A program made the translations under genes and the position numbers. DNA of 64,000 nucleotides from Amycolatopsis endophytica (GTDB lineage Bacteria > Actinomycetota > Actinomycetes > Mycobacteriales > Pseudonocardiaceae), in the NCBI RefSeq assembly GCF_013410405.1, contig NZ_JACCFK010000001.1, forward strand, positions 4,464,001 to 4,528,000. The letters run 5' to 3'. Positions 11,698-24,732 of this stretch are shown in pieces; position 1 is the first letter of the stretch; the number at the start of each line of letters is the position of its first letter. Under the pieces are notes generated by a model. That model ran no database searches. It worked only from the letters and a program-made list of their open reading frames with translations, and was not told the origin of the DNA.

Positions 11698-12823
11698 CCG
11701 TGGGCACCAGGACACCGGCCGCATTGGTGCTGGAGGACGGGCGGGTGTTCCGCGGATCGGCCTACGGCGCCCAGGGTCGCACGCTGGGCGAGGCCGTGTT
11801 CTGTACCGGCATGACCGGCTACCAGGAGACGCTGACCGATCCGTCCTACCACCGTCAGATCGTGGTGCAGACCGCGCCGCAGATCGGCAACACCGGCTGG
11901 AACGACGAGGACGACGAGTCCGCCCGCATCTGGGTGTCCGGCTACGTCGTGCGCGACCCGGCCCGTACCCCGTCGAACTGGCGGTCCCGCCGCACCCTGG
12001 ACGACGAGCTGGCACGCCAGGGCGTCGTCGGCATCAGCGGCGTCGACACCCGCACCCTGACCCGCCACCTGCGTGAGCAGGGCGCGATGCGCGCCGGGGT
12101 GTTCTCCGGCGACGCGCTGGACACCGACGAGGCGATGGTCGGGCAGGTGCTCGCGAGCCCGCCGATGAAGGGTGCCGACCTGGCGGGCGAGGTCACCACG
12201 GCCAAGCCGTACGTCGTGGCGCCCGAGGGTGAGCGCCGCTTCCGCGTCGCCGCGCTGGACCTGGGCATCAAATCCAACACCCCGCGCCAGATGAGCCGCC
12301 GCGGCATCGAGCTGCACGTGCTGCCCTCGACGAGCTCGGTGGAGGAGCTGCTGGCGGTCGAACCGGACGGGGTGTTCCTGTCCAACGGCCCCGGTGACCC
12401 GGCCACGCAGGACCACGCGGTCGCGCTGACCGAGGAGGCGCTGCGCCGCGAGATCCCGCTGTTCGGCATCTGCTTCGGCAACCAGGTCCTCGGCCGCGCG
12501 CTGGGGCTGGGCACCTACAAGATGCGCTACGGCCACCGGGGCATCAACATCCCGGTGATCGACGTGGAGACCCGGCGGGTGGCGATCACCGCGCAGAACC
12601 ACGGCTTCGCCCTCGAAGGCGAGCCCGGTCAGCGGTTCGAGTCGCCCTTCGGGGCCGCCCGGATCAGCCACTACTGCCCGAACGACGACACCGTCGAGGG
12701 CGTGCGCTGCGCCGACGTGCCCGCGTTTTCGGTGCAGTACCACCCCGAGGCGGCCGCCGGACCGCACGATGCGGCGCCGCTGTTCGACGAGTTCGTGACC
12801 CTGATGGAGAAGAAGAGCCGCTG

Positions 12824-12824
<1 letters not shown>
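11694..12824 (+). CDS. carA: Carbamoyl-phosphate synthase small subunit
   Basis: CarA (376 aa) hydrolyses glutamine and channels ammonia to CarB. The N-terminal CPSase domain ([30 protein letters not shown]) is followed by a class I glutamine amidotransferase. The nucleophile Cys is in [11 protein letters not shown], and the His/Glu pair in [11 protein letters not shown]. Asn replaces the usual His in the ICxGxQ loop, which I recall as normal in mycobacterial CarA. The GTG start at 11694 follows GGGAGGAG and overlaps the previous stop; the stop overlaps carB. Confidence 0.96.
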
Positions 12825-16149
<3,325 letters not shown>

Positions 16150-16153
<4 letters not shown>

Positions 16154-16959
16154 CCGGCTTCGGCGCCCGTCTGGTGGAGGCGATCGCCGCGCGCGGGAAT
16201 CTGTGCGCGGGGATCGACCCCCACCCCGGGCTGCTCGACGCGTGGGGCCTGGACCGCGACCCCGGCGGGCTGGAGAAGTTCGCCCTCGCGGCGGTTGACG
16301 TGCTGGCCCAGGAGGTGTCCGTCGTCAAGCCCCAGTCGGCCTTCTTCGAGGCTTTCGGGGCCCCCGGCGTGGCCGTGCTGGGCCGGGTGATCGAGCAGGC
16401 CCGCGACCGCGGCGCGCTCGTCCTGCTGGACGTCAAACGGGGCGACATCGGGTCGACGATGGCTGCCTACGCGGCCGCCTACCTCGGTGACCAGGCGCCG
16501 CTGCGGGCCGACGCGGTCACCGTCTCGCCCTACCTCGGGTTCGGCTCGCTGGCGCCCGCGCTGGGCGCTGGTGAGGGCCTGTTCGTGCTCGCCCGCACCT
16601 CCAATCCGGAGGCGGCTGGACTGCAGAACGCGTTGCTGGACAACGGAAAGACCGTCGCCCAGTCGATTGTGGACGAAGCGGCGCGGTGCAACGCCGGTGC
16701 CGCCTCGCTCGGCGACGTCGGCGTGGTCGTGGGGGCCACCGTTCAGCCCGGCGAGCTCGACCTCGCCGGGCTGAACGGTCCCGTCCTGGCCCCCGGTTTC
16801 GGGGCGCAGGGAGCGACCGTGGACGATCTCCGCCGCTTGTTCGGGCCGGACCTGCCCGGGGTGCTGCCCGCGTCGTCCAGGGACCTTCTCAGGCACGGTC
16901 CGGACCCGGTGGCGCTGCGTGACGCGGTGCGCCGGACCCAGGCGATCCTGACCGGATGA
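16150..16959 (+). CDS. pyrF: Orotidine-5'-phosphate decarboxylase, type 2
   Basis: PyrF (269 aa) forms UMP. The active-site [17 protein letters not shown], with its Asp-Lys-Asp arrangement, marks the longer type 2 family found in actinobacteria. [11 protein letters not shown] and [10 protein letters not shown] are the other conserved loops. The start is the GTG at 16150, overlapping the carB stop. It is the last gene of the pyr operon; 118 bp separate it from mihF. Confidence 0.94.
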
Positions 16960-17006
16960 CGCCAATATCAGGTCCCTGTCCCGGAACCGAGCGACCACCC
17001 CCCGCA

Positions 17007-17036
17007 TTGTGGCCGGTGGCAAGGGGTGGGTACCGT
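17007..17036 (+). promoter_or_regulatory. Possible mihF promoter
   Basis: TTGTGG (17007-17012) and TACCGT (17031-17036) are 18 nt apart, giving a leader of about 35 nt with a GGAGG site before mihF. The overlapping inverted repeat GGGTGGGT/ACCCACCC (17024-17031 and 17043-17050), followed by AATTTT, could instead be a weak terminator of the pyr operon. Confidence 0.4.
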
Positions 17037-17077
17037 CGCGTCACCCACCCAGAATTTTGAGTACTACGGAGGAAAAC

Positions 17078-17395
17078 GTGGCACTTCCCCAGCTGACCGA
17101 GGAACAGCGCAAGGCGGCGCTGGAGAAGGCCGCTGCCGCTCGTCGTGCCCGCGCGGAGCTGAAGGAGCGCCTCAAGCGAGGCGGCACCACGCTCACCGAC
17201 GTGCTGAAGCAGGCCGACGAGGACGAGGTTCTCGGCAAGATGAAGGTCTCCGCCCTGCTCGAAGCCCTCCCCGGCGTCGGCAAGGTGCGCGCCCAGCAGA
17301 CCATGGAGCGCCTGGAGATCGCACCGAGCCGGCGGCTGCGCGGCCTTGGTGACCGGCAGCGCAAGGCGCTGCTGGCCGAGTTCAGCGGCGAGTGA
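17078..17395 (+). CDS. mihF: Mycobacterial-type integration host factor
   Basis: mIHF (105 aa) is a nucleoid-associated protein of actinobacteria, unrelated to E. coli IHF. The sequence ([37 protein letters not shown]) is nearly identical to what I recall for the family. The helix-hairpin-helix-like part [18 protein letters not shown] contacts DNA. The true start is the GTG at 17078, directly after GGAGGAAAAC; an upstream in-frame GTG at 17009 has no such support. The stop overlaps gmk. Confidence 0.96.
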   Translation: MALPQLTEEQRKAALEKAAAARRARAELKERLKRGGTTLTDVLKQADEDEVLGKMKVSALLEALPGVGKVRAQQTMERLEIAPSRRLRGLGDRQRKALLAEFSGE

Positions 17396-18069
17396 GCGAC
17401 ACCGGCAGCGACCGCGTCACCGGGGCCGGCGGGCATGCCGGCCCGGCGTCGCACCGTGAGCCGGCTCAGGGTCAGGCGCGAAGTGGGGCCCGGAGCCGGC
17501 TCACGGTCGTCTCCGGCCCGTCCGGCGTCGGCAAGTCCAGCGTGGTCGGCGCGCTGCGCGGGATGGACCCGGACGTCTTCTACAGCGTCTCGGTGACCAC
17601 CCGCCACCCCCGCCCCGGCGAGGTCGACGGCGTGCATTACCACTTCATCGACCGCGCGGTGTTCGACAAGATGGTCGCCGCGGGCGAACTGCTCGAACAC
17701 GCCGAGTTCACCGGCAACTGCTACGGCACCCCGCGGGAACCGGTCGAGCGGGCGCTGGCCGAGGGCAGGCCCGCCGTGCTGGAGATCGAGCTGCAGGGGG
17801 CGCGGCAGGTCCGCGCCGCCATGCCGGAGGCCCGGCTGGTCATGCTCATGCCCCCGTCCTGGGACGAGCTGGTCGGCAGGCTCACCGGGCGCGGCACCGA
17901 GGAGGAGGCCGCGGTGAGCGCCCGCCTCGCGGAGGCGGAGCGCGAACTCGCGGCGGCGGGTGAATTCGACGTGCGGCTGGTGAACGCCGACGTCGGGGAA
18001 GCCGCGCGGCAGTTGTTAGACTTGCTGCGGGGAGACCACCGACTTCACGAACAGAACTCAGGAGCTTGA
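17392..18069 (+). CDS. gmk: Guanylate kinase
   Basis: Guanylate kinase (225 aa) phosphorylates GMP and dGMP. The P-loop [10 protein letters not shown] is at residues 41-50, followed by the GMP-binding [18 protein letters not shown]. An N-terminal extension of about 36 disordered residues precedes the core and is longer than in E. coli. The GTG start is in a GTGA overlap with mihF. The order mihF-gmk-rpoZ-coaBC-metK is conserved in actinobacteria. Confidence 0.95.
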   Translation: MSDTGSDRVTGAGGHAGPASHREPAQGQARSGARSRLTVVSGPSGVGKSSVVGALRGMDPDVFYSVSVTTRHPRPGEVDGVHYHFIDRAVFDKMVAAGELLEHAEFTGNCYGTPREPVERALAEGRPAVLEIELQGARQVRAAMPEARLVMLMPPSWDELVGRLTGRGTEEEAAVSARLAEAERELAAAGEFDVRLVNADVGEAARQLLDLLRGDHRLHEQNSGA

Positions 18070-18073
18070 GCGC

Positions 18074-18346
18074 GTGACCGCATCGACCGGGATTTACGGC
18101 GAGGAACTCGAAGGCATCACCAACCCGCCGATCGACGACCTGCTGGCCAAGGTCAGCTCGAAGTACGCGCTGGTGATCTACGCCGCGAAGCGTGCTCGTC
18201 AGATCAACGACTACTACGCCCAGCTCGGCGAGGGCCTGCTCGAGTACGTCGGCCCGCTCGTGGAGCCGGGTCCGCGTGAGAAGCCGCTGTCGATCTCGCT
18301 GCGCGAGATCCACGCCGGCCTGCTCGAGCACACCGAGGGTGAGTAA
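18074..18346 (+). CDS. rpoZ: RNA polymerase omega subunit
   Basis: Omega (90 aa) helps assemble RNA polymerase around beta prime. It contains the core [18 protein letters not shown] and the actinobacterial C-terminal extension [16 protein letters not shown]. The GTG start follows AGGAGCTTGAGCGC, 4 bases after gmk. Its TAA lies inside the coaBC start region (8-bp overlap). Confidence 0.95.
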   Translation: MTASTGIYGEELEGITNPPIDDLLAKVSSKYALVIYAAKRARQINDYYAQLGEGLLEYVGPLVEPGPREKPLSISLREIHAGLLEHTEGE

Positions 18347-19559
18347 ACCTCGCGTCGTCCTCGGGGTAGGCGGCGGCATCGCCGCCTACAAGGCCTGTGA
18401 GGTGCTGCGCGGGCTGACCGAGTCCGGTCACGACGTCCGCGTGGTGCCCACCGAGGCCGCGCTGAACTTCGTCGGCGCGGCCACCTTCGAGGCGTTGTCC
18501 GGTCACCCGGTGCACACGGGCGTGTTCACCGAGGTCGACCAGGTGCAGCACGTCCGCATCGGCAAGGAAGCGGACCTCGTGCTGGTCGTCCCGGCGACCG
18601 CGGACCTGCTGGCCCGTGCGGCCCAGGGCCGCGCCGACGACCTGCTCACCGGCACGCTGCTCACCGCGCGCTGCCCGGTCGCGTTCTTCCCGGCGATGCA
18701 CACCGAGATGTGGGAACACCCGGCGACCCGGGACAACGTGGCGCTGCTGCGGTCCAGGGGCGCCGTGGTCACCGAACCCGCCGCGGGACGGCTGACCGGC
18801 GCCGACACCGGCAAGGGACGGCTCACCGACCCGGCCGAGATCGTCGACCTGGCCAGGCTGCTGCTCGCCGCGCCGCGCGCGCTGCCCCGCGACCTCGAAG
18901 GCAAACGCGTCGTCGTCTCCGCCGGTGGCACGCGCGAACCGCTGGACCCGGTGCGTTACCTGGGCAACCGCTCGTCCGGCAAGCAGGGGTACGCCCTGGC
19001 CCGGGTCGCCGCGCAGCGCGGCGCCGAGGTCACGCTCGTGGCCGGGCACACCGTCGAGCTTCCCGATCCGGCGGGCGCCGAACTGCGCCGCGTGTCGACC
19101 GCCGGGGAGATGCGGGAGGCGGTCCGCGAGGCCGCCAAGGAGGCGGACATCGTCGTGATGGCCGCCGCTGTCGCTGATTTTCGCCCCGCGAGCCGGTCCG
19201 GTCACAAAATCAAAAAAACCGATGACACCCCCGATCCCGTCATCACACTGTCCCGGAATCCGGACATTCTCGCGGAACTGGTCACGAATCGATCGCCGGG
19301 ACAGGTCATCATCGGTTTTGCCGCGGAAACCGGGGACGAGCACGGTAGCGTACTCGATCACGGCCGTGCGAAACTGCGGCGCAAAGGCTGTGACCTGCTG
19401 GTTCTCAACGCCGTCGGGGATGGCCGGGCGTTCGAGGTCGAGGACAACGCGGGCTGGTTGCTGGCCGCCGACGGCAGCGAGCGGCCTATCCCGCTGGGGT
19501 CGAAATCGCAACTGGCGGCCGCGGTGTGGGACGCCGTCGGGGAATTCATCGGGCACTGA
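18339..19559 (+). CDS. coaBC: Bifunctional phosphopantothenoylcysteine decarboxylase/synthase
   Basis: CoaBC (406 aa) makes 4'-phosphopantetheine from phosphopantothenate and cysteine. The N-terminal CoaC flavoprotein starts [18 protein letters not shown]. Its substrate motif reads PAMHTEMW in place of the classical PxMNxxMW, a form I also recall from mycobacteria. CoaB begins near residue 190 ([22 protein letters not shown]), and AAAVADFRP and KIKK are present. The GTG at 18339 overlaps rpoZ by 8 bp and gives the standard length. The stretch from about 19165 to 19420 has visibly more A/T at third positions than the rest. Confidence 0.95.
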   Translation: MSKPRVVLGVGGGIAAYKACEVLRGLTESGHDVRVVPTEAALNFVGAATFEALSGHPVHTGVFTEVDQVQHVRIGKEADLVLVVPATADLLARAAQGRADDLLTGTLLTARCPVAFFPAMHTEMWEHPATRDNVALLRSRGAVVTEPAAGRLTGADTGKGRLTDPAEIVDLARLLLAAPRALPRDLEGKRVVVSAGGTREPLDPVRYLGNRSSGKQGYALARVAAQRGAEVTLVAGHTVELPDPAGAELRRVSTAGEMREAVREAAKEADIVVMAAAVADFRPASRSGHKIKKTDDTPDPVITLSRNPDILAELVTNRSPGQVIIGFAAETGDEHGSVLDHGRAKLRRKGCDLLVLNAVGDGRAFEVEDNAGWLLAADGSERPIPLGSKSQLAAAVWDAVGEFIGH

Positions 19560-19608
19560 CCGGTGCGCCTGGGCCGGCGCTCCGGAGGGACAGAAGAGTT
19601 GATGGGAT

Positions 19609-20820
19609 GTGAGCGTGGTGACCGCGTCTAATCGCAGGTTGTTCACTTCGGAGTCGGTGACCGAAGGGCACCCGGACAAGATCTGTGACGCCATCAGCGA
19701 CTCGATCCTGGACGCCCTGCTGGCGAAGGACCCGCGTTCGCGCGTCGCGGTCGAGACGATGATCACGACCGGCCAGGTGCACGTGGCCGGTGAGGTGACC
19801 ACCGAGGCCTACGCCGACATCCCGACGATCGTGCGCGAGCGGATCCTCGAGATCGGCTACGACTCCTCCGCCAAGGGGTTCGACGGCAACTCCTGCGGCG
19901 TCAACGTCGCGATCGGCGCGCAGTCCCCGGACATCGCGCAGGGCGTGGACACCGCCTACGAGTCGCGCGTGGAGAACGCGATCGACGAGATCGACCGGCA
20001 GGGCGCGGGCGACCAGGGCCTGATGTTCGGGTACGCGTGCTCGGACACGCCGGAGCTGATGCCGCTGCCGATCGCGCTGGCCCACCGCCTGTCCCGCCGG
20101 CTCGCCAGGGTGCGCAAAGACGGCGTGCTGCCCTACCTGCGCCCGGACGGCAAGACCCAGGTCACCATCGAGTACGCGGGCGACCAGCCGGTGCGGCTGG
20201 ACACCGTCGTGGTGTCCACGCAGCACGCCGAGGGCATCGACCTGGACAGCATGCTCGGCGTCGACGTCCGCGAGCAGGTCGTGCTGCCCGAGCTGAACGA
20301 GCTCGACCTCGACCACGGCGACGTGCGGCTGCTGGTCAACCCGACCGGCCGCTTCGTCATCGGCGGCCCGATGGGTGACGCCGGGCTGACCGGCCGCAAG
20401 ATCATCGTGGACACCTACGGCGGCATGGCCCGTCACGGTGGTGGCGCGTTCTCCGGCAAGGACCCGTCGAAGGTGGACCGCTCCGCGGCCTACGCGATGC
20501 GCTGGGTCGCCAAGAACGTCGTCGCCGCGGGGCTGGCCGGGCGGGTCGAGGTGCAGGTCGCGTACGCGATCGGCAAGGCGTCGCCGGTCGGCCTGTTCGT
20601 CGAGACCTTCGGCACCGAGACGGTCGACCCGGCCAAGATCCAGACCGCGATCAGCGAGGTGTTCGACCTGCGCCCGGCCGCGATCATCCGCGACCTGGAC
20701 CTGCTGCACCCGATCTACGCCGCCACCGCCGCGTACGGCCACTTCGGCCGTACCGACGTGAAGCTGCCCTGGGAGAACACCGACCGCTCCGACGCGTTGC
20801 GGTCGCTCGCGGGCGCCTGA
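19609..20820 (+). CDS. metK: S-adenosylmethionine synthetase
   Basis: MetK (403 aa) forms SAM from ATP and methionine. It begins with the methionine-binding [20 protein letters not shown] and has the P-loop-like [19 protein letters not shown]. Length is standard. Three in-frame GTG codons (19609, 19615, 19618) compete. The first lies 10 nt after AGAAGAG; the last gives the N-terminus seen in many homologues. The 49 bp upstream leave no room for a SAM riboswitch. Confidence 0.95.
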   Translation: MSVVTASNRRLFTSESVTEGHPDKICDAISDSILDALLAKDPRSRVAVETMITTGQVHVAGEVTTEAYADIPTIVRERILEIGYDSSAKGFDGNSCGVNVAIGAQSPDIAQGVDTAYESRVENAIDEIDRQGAGDQGLMFGYACSDTPELMPLPIALAHRLSRRLARVRKDGVLPYLRPDGKTQVTIEYAGDQPVRLDTVVVSTQHAEGIDLDSMLGVDVREQVVLPELNELDLDHGDVRLLVNPTGRFVIGGPMGDAGLTGRKIIVDTYGGMARHGGGAFSGKDPSKVDRSAAYAMRWVAKNVVAAGLAGRVEVQVAYAIGKASPVGLFVETFGTETVDPAKIQTAISEVFDLRPAAIIRDLDLLHPIYAATAAYGHFGRTDVKLPWENTDRSDALRSLAGA

Positions 20821-20863
20821 GTACTTCCGGAACGTGTCGGAGGGGTCTGGTAGAGAACTAGGC

Positions 20864-22933
20864 GTGACCTCTTCCGACGCGCTCTGGGACCTGCCCGCGC
20901 CCGCGCCGCCCAAGCGCGCCGCGGCGAAGCGTCCCGCGTCCCGCAAGGGGCAGCCGAAGCCGGCGGAACACGACCCGGTCGCGCGGATCGTGGTCGACGT
21001 TCCGCTGGCGCACCTGGACCGCACGTTCGACTACCAGGTACCGGACAAGCTCGACGCCGACGCGGTGCCCGGCTGCCGGGTGCGGGTGCGGTTCGCGGGG
21101 CAGCTCGTCGACGGGTTCCTGATCGAGCGCGCCTCGACCACCGACCACAAGGGGCGGCTGGCGTTCCTGGAACGCGTCACCTCGCCGGAGCCGGTGCTGT
21201 CCCCGGAGCTGCACGACGTCGCCCGGCGGGTGGCCGACCGGTACGGCGGCACCCTGATGGACGTGCTGCGGCTGGCGATCCCGCCCCGGCACGCCAAGGC
21301 CGAGTCCGAGCCACCGCGCGAGCCGGCGAAGGTCACCGAAGCGCCGTCGTCGCAGGCGTGGCAGCGCTACCAGTTCGGCGAGTCCTTCACCGGAGCGCTC
21401 CGGGCGGGCAAGCAGGCGCACGCGGTGTGGCAGGCGCTGCCGGGGGAGGACTGGCCCGCGCGGCTGGCCGAACTGGCGGGGCTGGCCGCGGCTTCCGGGC
21501 GGGGTGCGGTGCTGGTGGTGCCCGACCACCGCGACCTGACCCGGGTGCACGAGGCGTGCGTGCGCGTGGCCGGTGCGGGCGCGGTCGTCGCGTTGTCCGC
21601 CGACACCGGCCCGGCGGAGCGGTACCGGCGGTGGCTCGCGGTGTCCCGTGGTTCGGTGCCGATCGTGGTCGGCACGCGCGCGGCGATGTTCGCGCCGGTC
21701 GCCGACCCCGGGTTGTTCGTGGTGTGGGACGACGGGGACGACCTGCACGTCGACCCGCACATGCCCTACCCGCAGGTGCGGGACGTGCTGGCGTTGCGGG
21801 CGCACGCGCAGGGCGCGTCGTTCGTGGCGGGCGGGTTCGCGCGCACGGCCGAGGCGCAGCTGCTGGTCGAGACGCGGTGGGCGCATCCGGTGGCGGGCTC
21901 GCGGGACGAGCTGCGGAAGGCCGCGCCGCGGGTGACGCCGGTCGGCGAGGACTTCGACGTGGCGCGCGACGAGGCCGCCCGCGTGGCGCGGCTGCCGTCG
22001 GTGGCGTTCGAGGCGGCGCGGCAGGCGTTCACGGCCGGGGCTCCCGTGCTGGTGCAGGTGCCACGGCGCGGTTACGTGCCCGCGCTGGCCTGCGCGCAGT
22101 GCCGGGCGCCCGCGCACTGCCGCCGGTGCGCCGGGCCGCTCGGGTTGCCTGGCGGGGCGGGAGCCGACGTGGCGCACGCGCCGAACTGCCGGTGGTGTGG
22201 CACCCCGGAGGCGCATTTCCGGTGCCCGGCCTGTGGTTCGGCGCGGTTGCGGGCGGTCGTGGTCGGGGCGAAACGGACCGCGGAGGAGATGGGCCGGGCG
22301 TTCCCGGGTGTGCCGGTGCGCACGTCGGGGGCTCGCGAAGTGCTGGCTTCCGTTCCGGCGCGGCCGGCGCTGGTGGTGTCGACGCCCGGGGCCGAGCCGG
22401 TCGCCGAGGGCGGGTACGGCGCGGCGCTGCTGCTGGACGGCTGGGCATTGCTGGGGCGGCAGGACCTGCGGGCGGCGGAGGAGACGTTGCGGCGGTGGAT
22501 GACGGCGGCGGCGCTGGTGCGGCCGTCGTCGGCGGGCGGACGGGTGATCGTCGGCGCGGAGGCGCCGTTGGCCCCGGTGCAGGCGCTGGTGCGGTGGGAT
22601 CCGGCCTGGCACGCCGAGCGGGAACTGTCCGAGCGCCGCGAGCTGGGTTTCCCGCCGGTCGTGCGGATGGCGAGCGTCGAGGGCACCCCGGAGGCGGTGG
22701 CGGCGTTGCTGGCGGAGGCCGGGTTGCCCGGATCGGCCGAGATCCTGGGGCCGGTTCCGCTGACCGAGCCCGACGAGGAGGGCCGTTCCGAACGGGAGCG
22801 CGTCCTGATCCGCGTGCCCCGCGGCGAGGCCCGTGCGCTGGCCGCCTGCCTTGGCGCCGCGCAGGCCACGCGGGCCGCGCGCAAGGAGACCGCGACGGTG
22901 CGGATCCAGCTCGACCCGCTGGCGCTGATCTAA
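20864..22933 (+). CDS. priA: Primosomal protein N' (PriA), helicase-degenerate actinobacterial form
   Basis: About 689 residues. The N-terminal DNA-binding domain (VVDVPLAHLDRTFDYQVP) and the paired-Cys zinc motifs CAQC, CRRC, CRWC and CPAC are intact. The ATPase motifs are not: no GxxxxGK[ST] is present where Walker A belongs (GRGAVLVVPDHRDL), and the DEAH-box position reads DDGDD. This matches other actinobacteria, whose PriA is annotated as lacking helicase function and may only recruit proteins at restarted forks. Start: the GTG at 20864 has TAGAGA seven bases upstream and no ribosome site, so leaderless; a GTG at 20834 is the alternative. It overlaps the convergent neighbour by 4 bp. Confidence 0.88.
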   Translation: MTSSDALWDLPAPAPPKRAAAKRPASRKGQPKPAEHDPVARIVVDVPLAHLDRTFDYQVPDKLDADAVPGCRVRVRFAGQLVDGFLIERASTTDHKGRLAFLERVTSPEPVLSPELHDVARRVADRYGGTLMDVLRLAIPPRHAKAESEPPREPAKVTEAPSSQAWQRYQFGESFTGALRAGKQAHAVWQALPGEDWPARLAELAGLAAASGRGAVLVVPDHRDLTRVHEACVRVAGAGAVVALSADTGPAERYRRWLAVSRGSVPIVVGTRAAMFAPVADPGLFVVWDDGDDLHVDPHMPYPQVRDVLALRAHAQGASFVAGGFARTAEAQLLVETRWAHPVAGSRDELRKAAPRVTPVGEDFDVARDEAARVARLPSVAFEAARQAFTAGAPVLVQVPRRGYVPALACAQCRAPAHCRRCAGPLGLPGGAGADVAHAPNCRWCGTPEAHFRCPACGSARLRAVVVGAKRTAEEMGRAFPGVPVRTSGAREVLASVPARPALVVSTPGAEPVAEGGYGAALLLDGWALLGRQDLRAAEETLRRWMTAAALVRPSSAGGRVIVGAEAPLAPVQALVRWDPAWHAERELSERRELGFPPVVRMASVEGTPEAVAALLAEAGLPGSAEILGPVPLTEPDEEGRSERERVLIRVPRGEARALAACLGAAQATRAARKETATVRIQLDPLALI

Positions 22934-23472
22934 CGCGTCAGCGTGTAGAGCGCGACGGCGAACAGCGCGACCCCGGACAGCACACCGGACACCAGCCCGA
23001 TCATCGCGGCGCCCGCCCCGGCGAACGCGAGCACGAACCCGGCCACGCCGAGCGCCGTCATCACGCCGCCCAGCGTCAGGAACCTTGCGAGCCGGAATGC
23101 CCGCCCCATCGCGAGGAAGTGCACGCCGACGACCACGGCGATCCACGCGACGCCGGCCTCGCCGTGGCCCAGCACGCCGTTGATCACGAACAGCCCGCCG
23201 AAGAGCGCCACCACCTCCGCCAGGACGATCCACCGGAACTGGCTGCGGTCGAAGAACGTGGTGCCCGCGCCGCCCTCCGGCTTCCCCCGCCGCGCCAGCA
23301 GCACGAACAGCCCTGCCGCCACCACGGCCCCTGCCACCCGGATGGCCACCGGCCACGGCGAGGCCAGCCCGCCGCTGTTGACGAGCACGAACACGAGCCC
23401 GAACACGATGGCGACGATCGAGCCGATCGCCTCTCCGGCGCTGATCCTGGATGCGGTGGTCACGGTGATCAT
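22930..23472 (-). CDS. Conserved membrane protein, unknown function
   Basis: A 180-residue protein with about six hydrophobic helices, beginning MITVTTASRISAGEAIGSIV. It has no domain I can name. The ATG at 23472, with the GGCAGG-type site just upstream, is preferred over an upstream start that would add 30 Arg/Pro-rich residues unlike a membrane N-terminus. It is convergent with priA and separated by 108 bp from the catabolic genes on the same strand, so it probably does not belong to them. Confidence 0.65.
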   Translation of the reverse strand: MITVTTASRISAGEAIGSIVAIVFGLVFVLVNSGGLASPWPVAIRVAGAVVAAGLFVLLARRGKPEGGAGTTFFDRSQFRWIVLAEVVALFGGLFVINGVLGHGEAGVAWIAVVVGVHFLAMGRAFRLARFLTLGGVMTALGVAGFVLAFAGAGAAMIGLVSGVLSGVALFAVALYTLTR

Positions 23473-23580
23473 CCTGCCCTGCCCGGGTTGAGCGGCGGGG
23501 CGGAACGGGGCAAACCGCGGGAAATGCGGGCTCCGCGTGCGGCGGTTCGTCGGGGCCGTCAAGCGGCGGGTCGCCGAACC

Positions 23581-24567
23581 TCAGGCCCCGCGGCCGGTCG
23601 TGATCACGACCTTCCCGCGCACCCGCCCGTCCTTGACGTACTGCAGCGCATCGGCGACCTTCTCCAGCGGAAAGGTCGTGTCGACCGCCGCGTTGAGCCT
23701 GCCCTCGGCGTGCAGGGCGAACATCTCCGCCATCGTCGACCGCATCAGCTCCGGCATGCGGTCCCGGTAGTCGCTGCTCTGCAGTCCGATCACGCTGATG
23801 CTCTTCACCAGCACGTGGCCCGGTTTGATCGGGTTCTGCCCGCCGGAGGCGAACCCGACGATCACGATCCGGCCCTCCCACGCCGTGCACCGGATGATCT
23901 GGCTGAGGAAGTCGCCACCGAGCATGTCCAGTGCGACGTCCACCCCCCGGCCACCGGTGAGGGCGCGCACGTCGTCGCGCAGAGTCCGCGGACCCGACGT
24001 GAGCACGTGGTCGGCGCCCTGGGCGCGGGCCAGTTCCGCCTTGGACTCGTCCTGGGCCAGCGCGATCACCGTGGCACCGTAGGCTTTGGCGACCTGGACA
24101 CCTGCCGAGCCGACCCCGCCTCCCGCGCCGGTGACCAGCACGGTCTCCCCGGCCCGCATCTGGCCTCGCCGCAGCAGCCCGAAGTAGGCGGTGCTGTACA
24201 CGAGCCCGAACGCGGCGGCCTCCTCGTAGGAGATCGTGCCGGGCAGCTGCATGACCAGCTCCTCGGGCACGAGCAGCTGCTCGGCATAGCCGCCGTACTC
24301 GACCAGCGCCAGCACCCGGTCACCGGCGCCCAGCCGCGTCACACCCTCGCCGACCGCCAGAACCCGGCCCGCGGCCTCCTTGCCCGGGCTGAACGGACGC
24401 GGCGGCAGGTTCTGGTAAGTCCCCTCCACCACGAGGATGTCGGGAAAGTTGACGCTCACCGCGGCCACCTCGACGACGACCTCACCGGGACCGGGAACGA
24501 GGTCCGCGATTTCCTCGACGACCAGTGCCGACGGCGGTCCGAACTCCTTCACGAGCGCAGCGCGCAT
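23581..24567 (-). CDS. NADPH:quinone oxidoreductase (MDR family, zinc-free type)
   Basis: A 328-residue medium-chain reductase. It has a GroES-like N-terminal half (PGPGEVVVEVAAVSVNFPDILVVEG) and a Rossmann domain with VLVTGAGGGVGSAGVQVAKA around residue 145. No catalytic-zinc Cys/His set is visible, which fits the quinone-reductase/enoyl-reductase branch. It is the last gene of the minus-strand catabolic cluster. Members of this family can reduce enoyl-CoA or ketone intermediates; which applies here is unknown. A GGAG site precedes the ATG. Confidence 0.85.
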   Translation of the reverse strand: MRAALVKEFGPPSALVVEEIADLVPGPGEVVVEVAAVSVNFPDILVVEGTYQNLPPRPFSPGKEAAGRVLAVGEGVTRLGAGDRVLALVEYGGYAEQLLVPEELVMQLPGTISYEEAAAFGLVYSTAYFGLLRRGQMRAGETVLVTGAGGGVGSAGVQVAKAYGATVIALAQDESKAELARAQGADHVLTSGPRTLRDDVRALTGGRGVDVALDMLGGDFLSQIIRCTAWEGRIVIVGFASGGQNPIKPGHVLVKSISVIGLQSSDYRDRMPELMRSTMAEMFALHAEGRLNAAVDTTFPLEKVADALQYVKDGRVRGKVVITTGRGA

Positions 24568-24597
24568 GGGATCAGTTCTCCTCTCGGGACAGCGTGT

Positions 24598-24732
24598 TCA
24601 GGAAGCGGCGAGCTCACGCGGCGCGGCCTTCCGGATCTTGCCGCTCTGCGTCACCGGCAACGCGGACCGGACGCCGGGCAGGTCGAACACGGCGGCCGCG
24701 CGGTGGGCCGCGCCGTCGGACAGCCCGGTCAC
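24598..24732 (-). pseudogene. 44-codon remnant of an acyl-CoA ligase C-terminus
   Basis: A short frame starts with a GTG that overlaps the TGA of the CoA-transferase-family gene (GTGA) and runs 44 codons to a TGA at 24598. Residues 25-44 contain LPVTQSGKIRK, the C-terminal lysine motif of acyl-CoA synthetases, and end RELAAS. The complete ligase in this cluster ends almost the same way (LPVTQSGKIQKFKLRELVSS). No adenylation core precedes it. It is best read as the leftover end of a second, deleted ligase gene that remains open and may still be translated. Confidence 0.6.

Noticed and set aside
17024..17050. GGGTGGGT/ACCCACCC inverted repeat as terminator of the pyr operon
   Set aside because: It overlaps a plausible mihF promoter, and the following AATTTT is weak; kept only as a comment on the promoter entry.
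19560..19608. SAM riboswitch ahead of metK
   Set aside because: Only 49 bp separate coaBC and metK, with no SAM-aptamer motifs.
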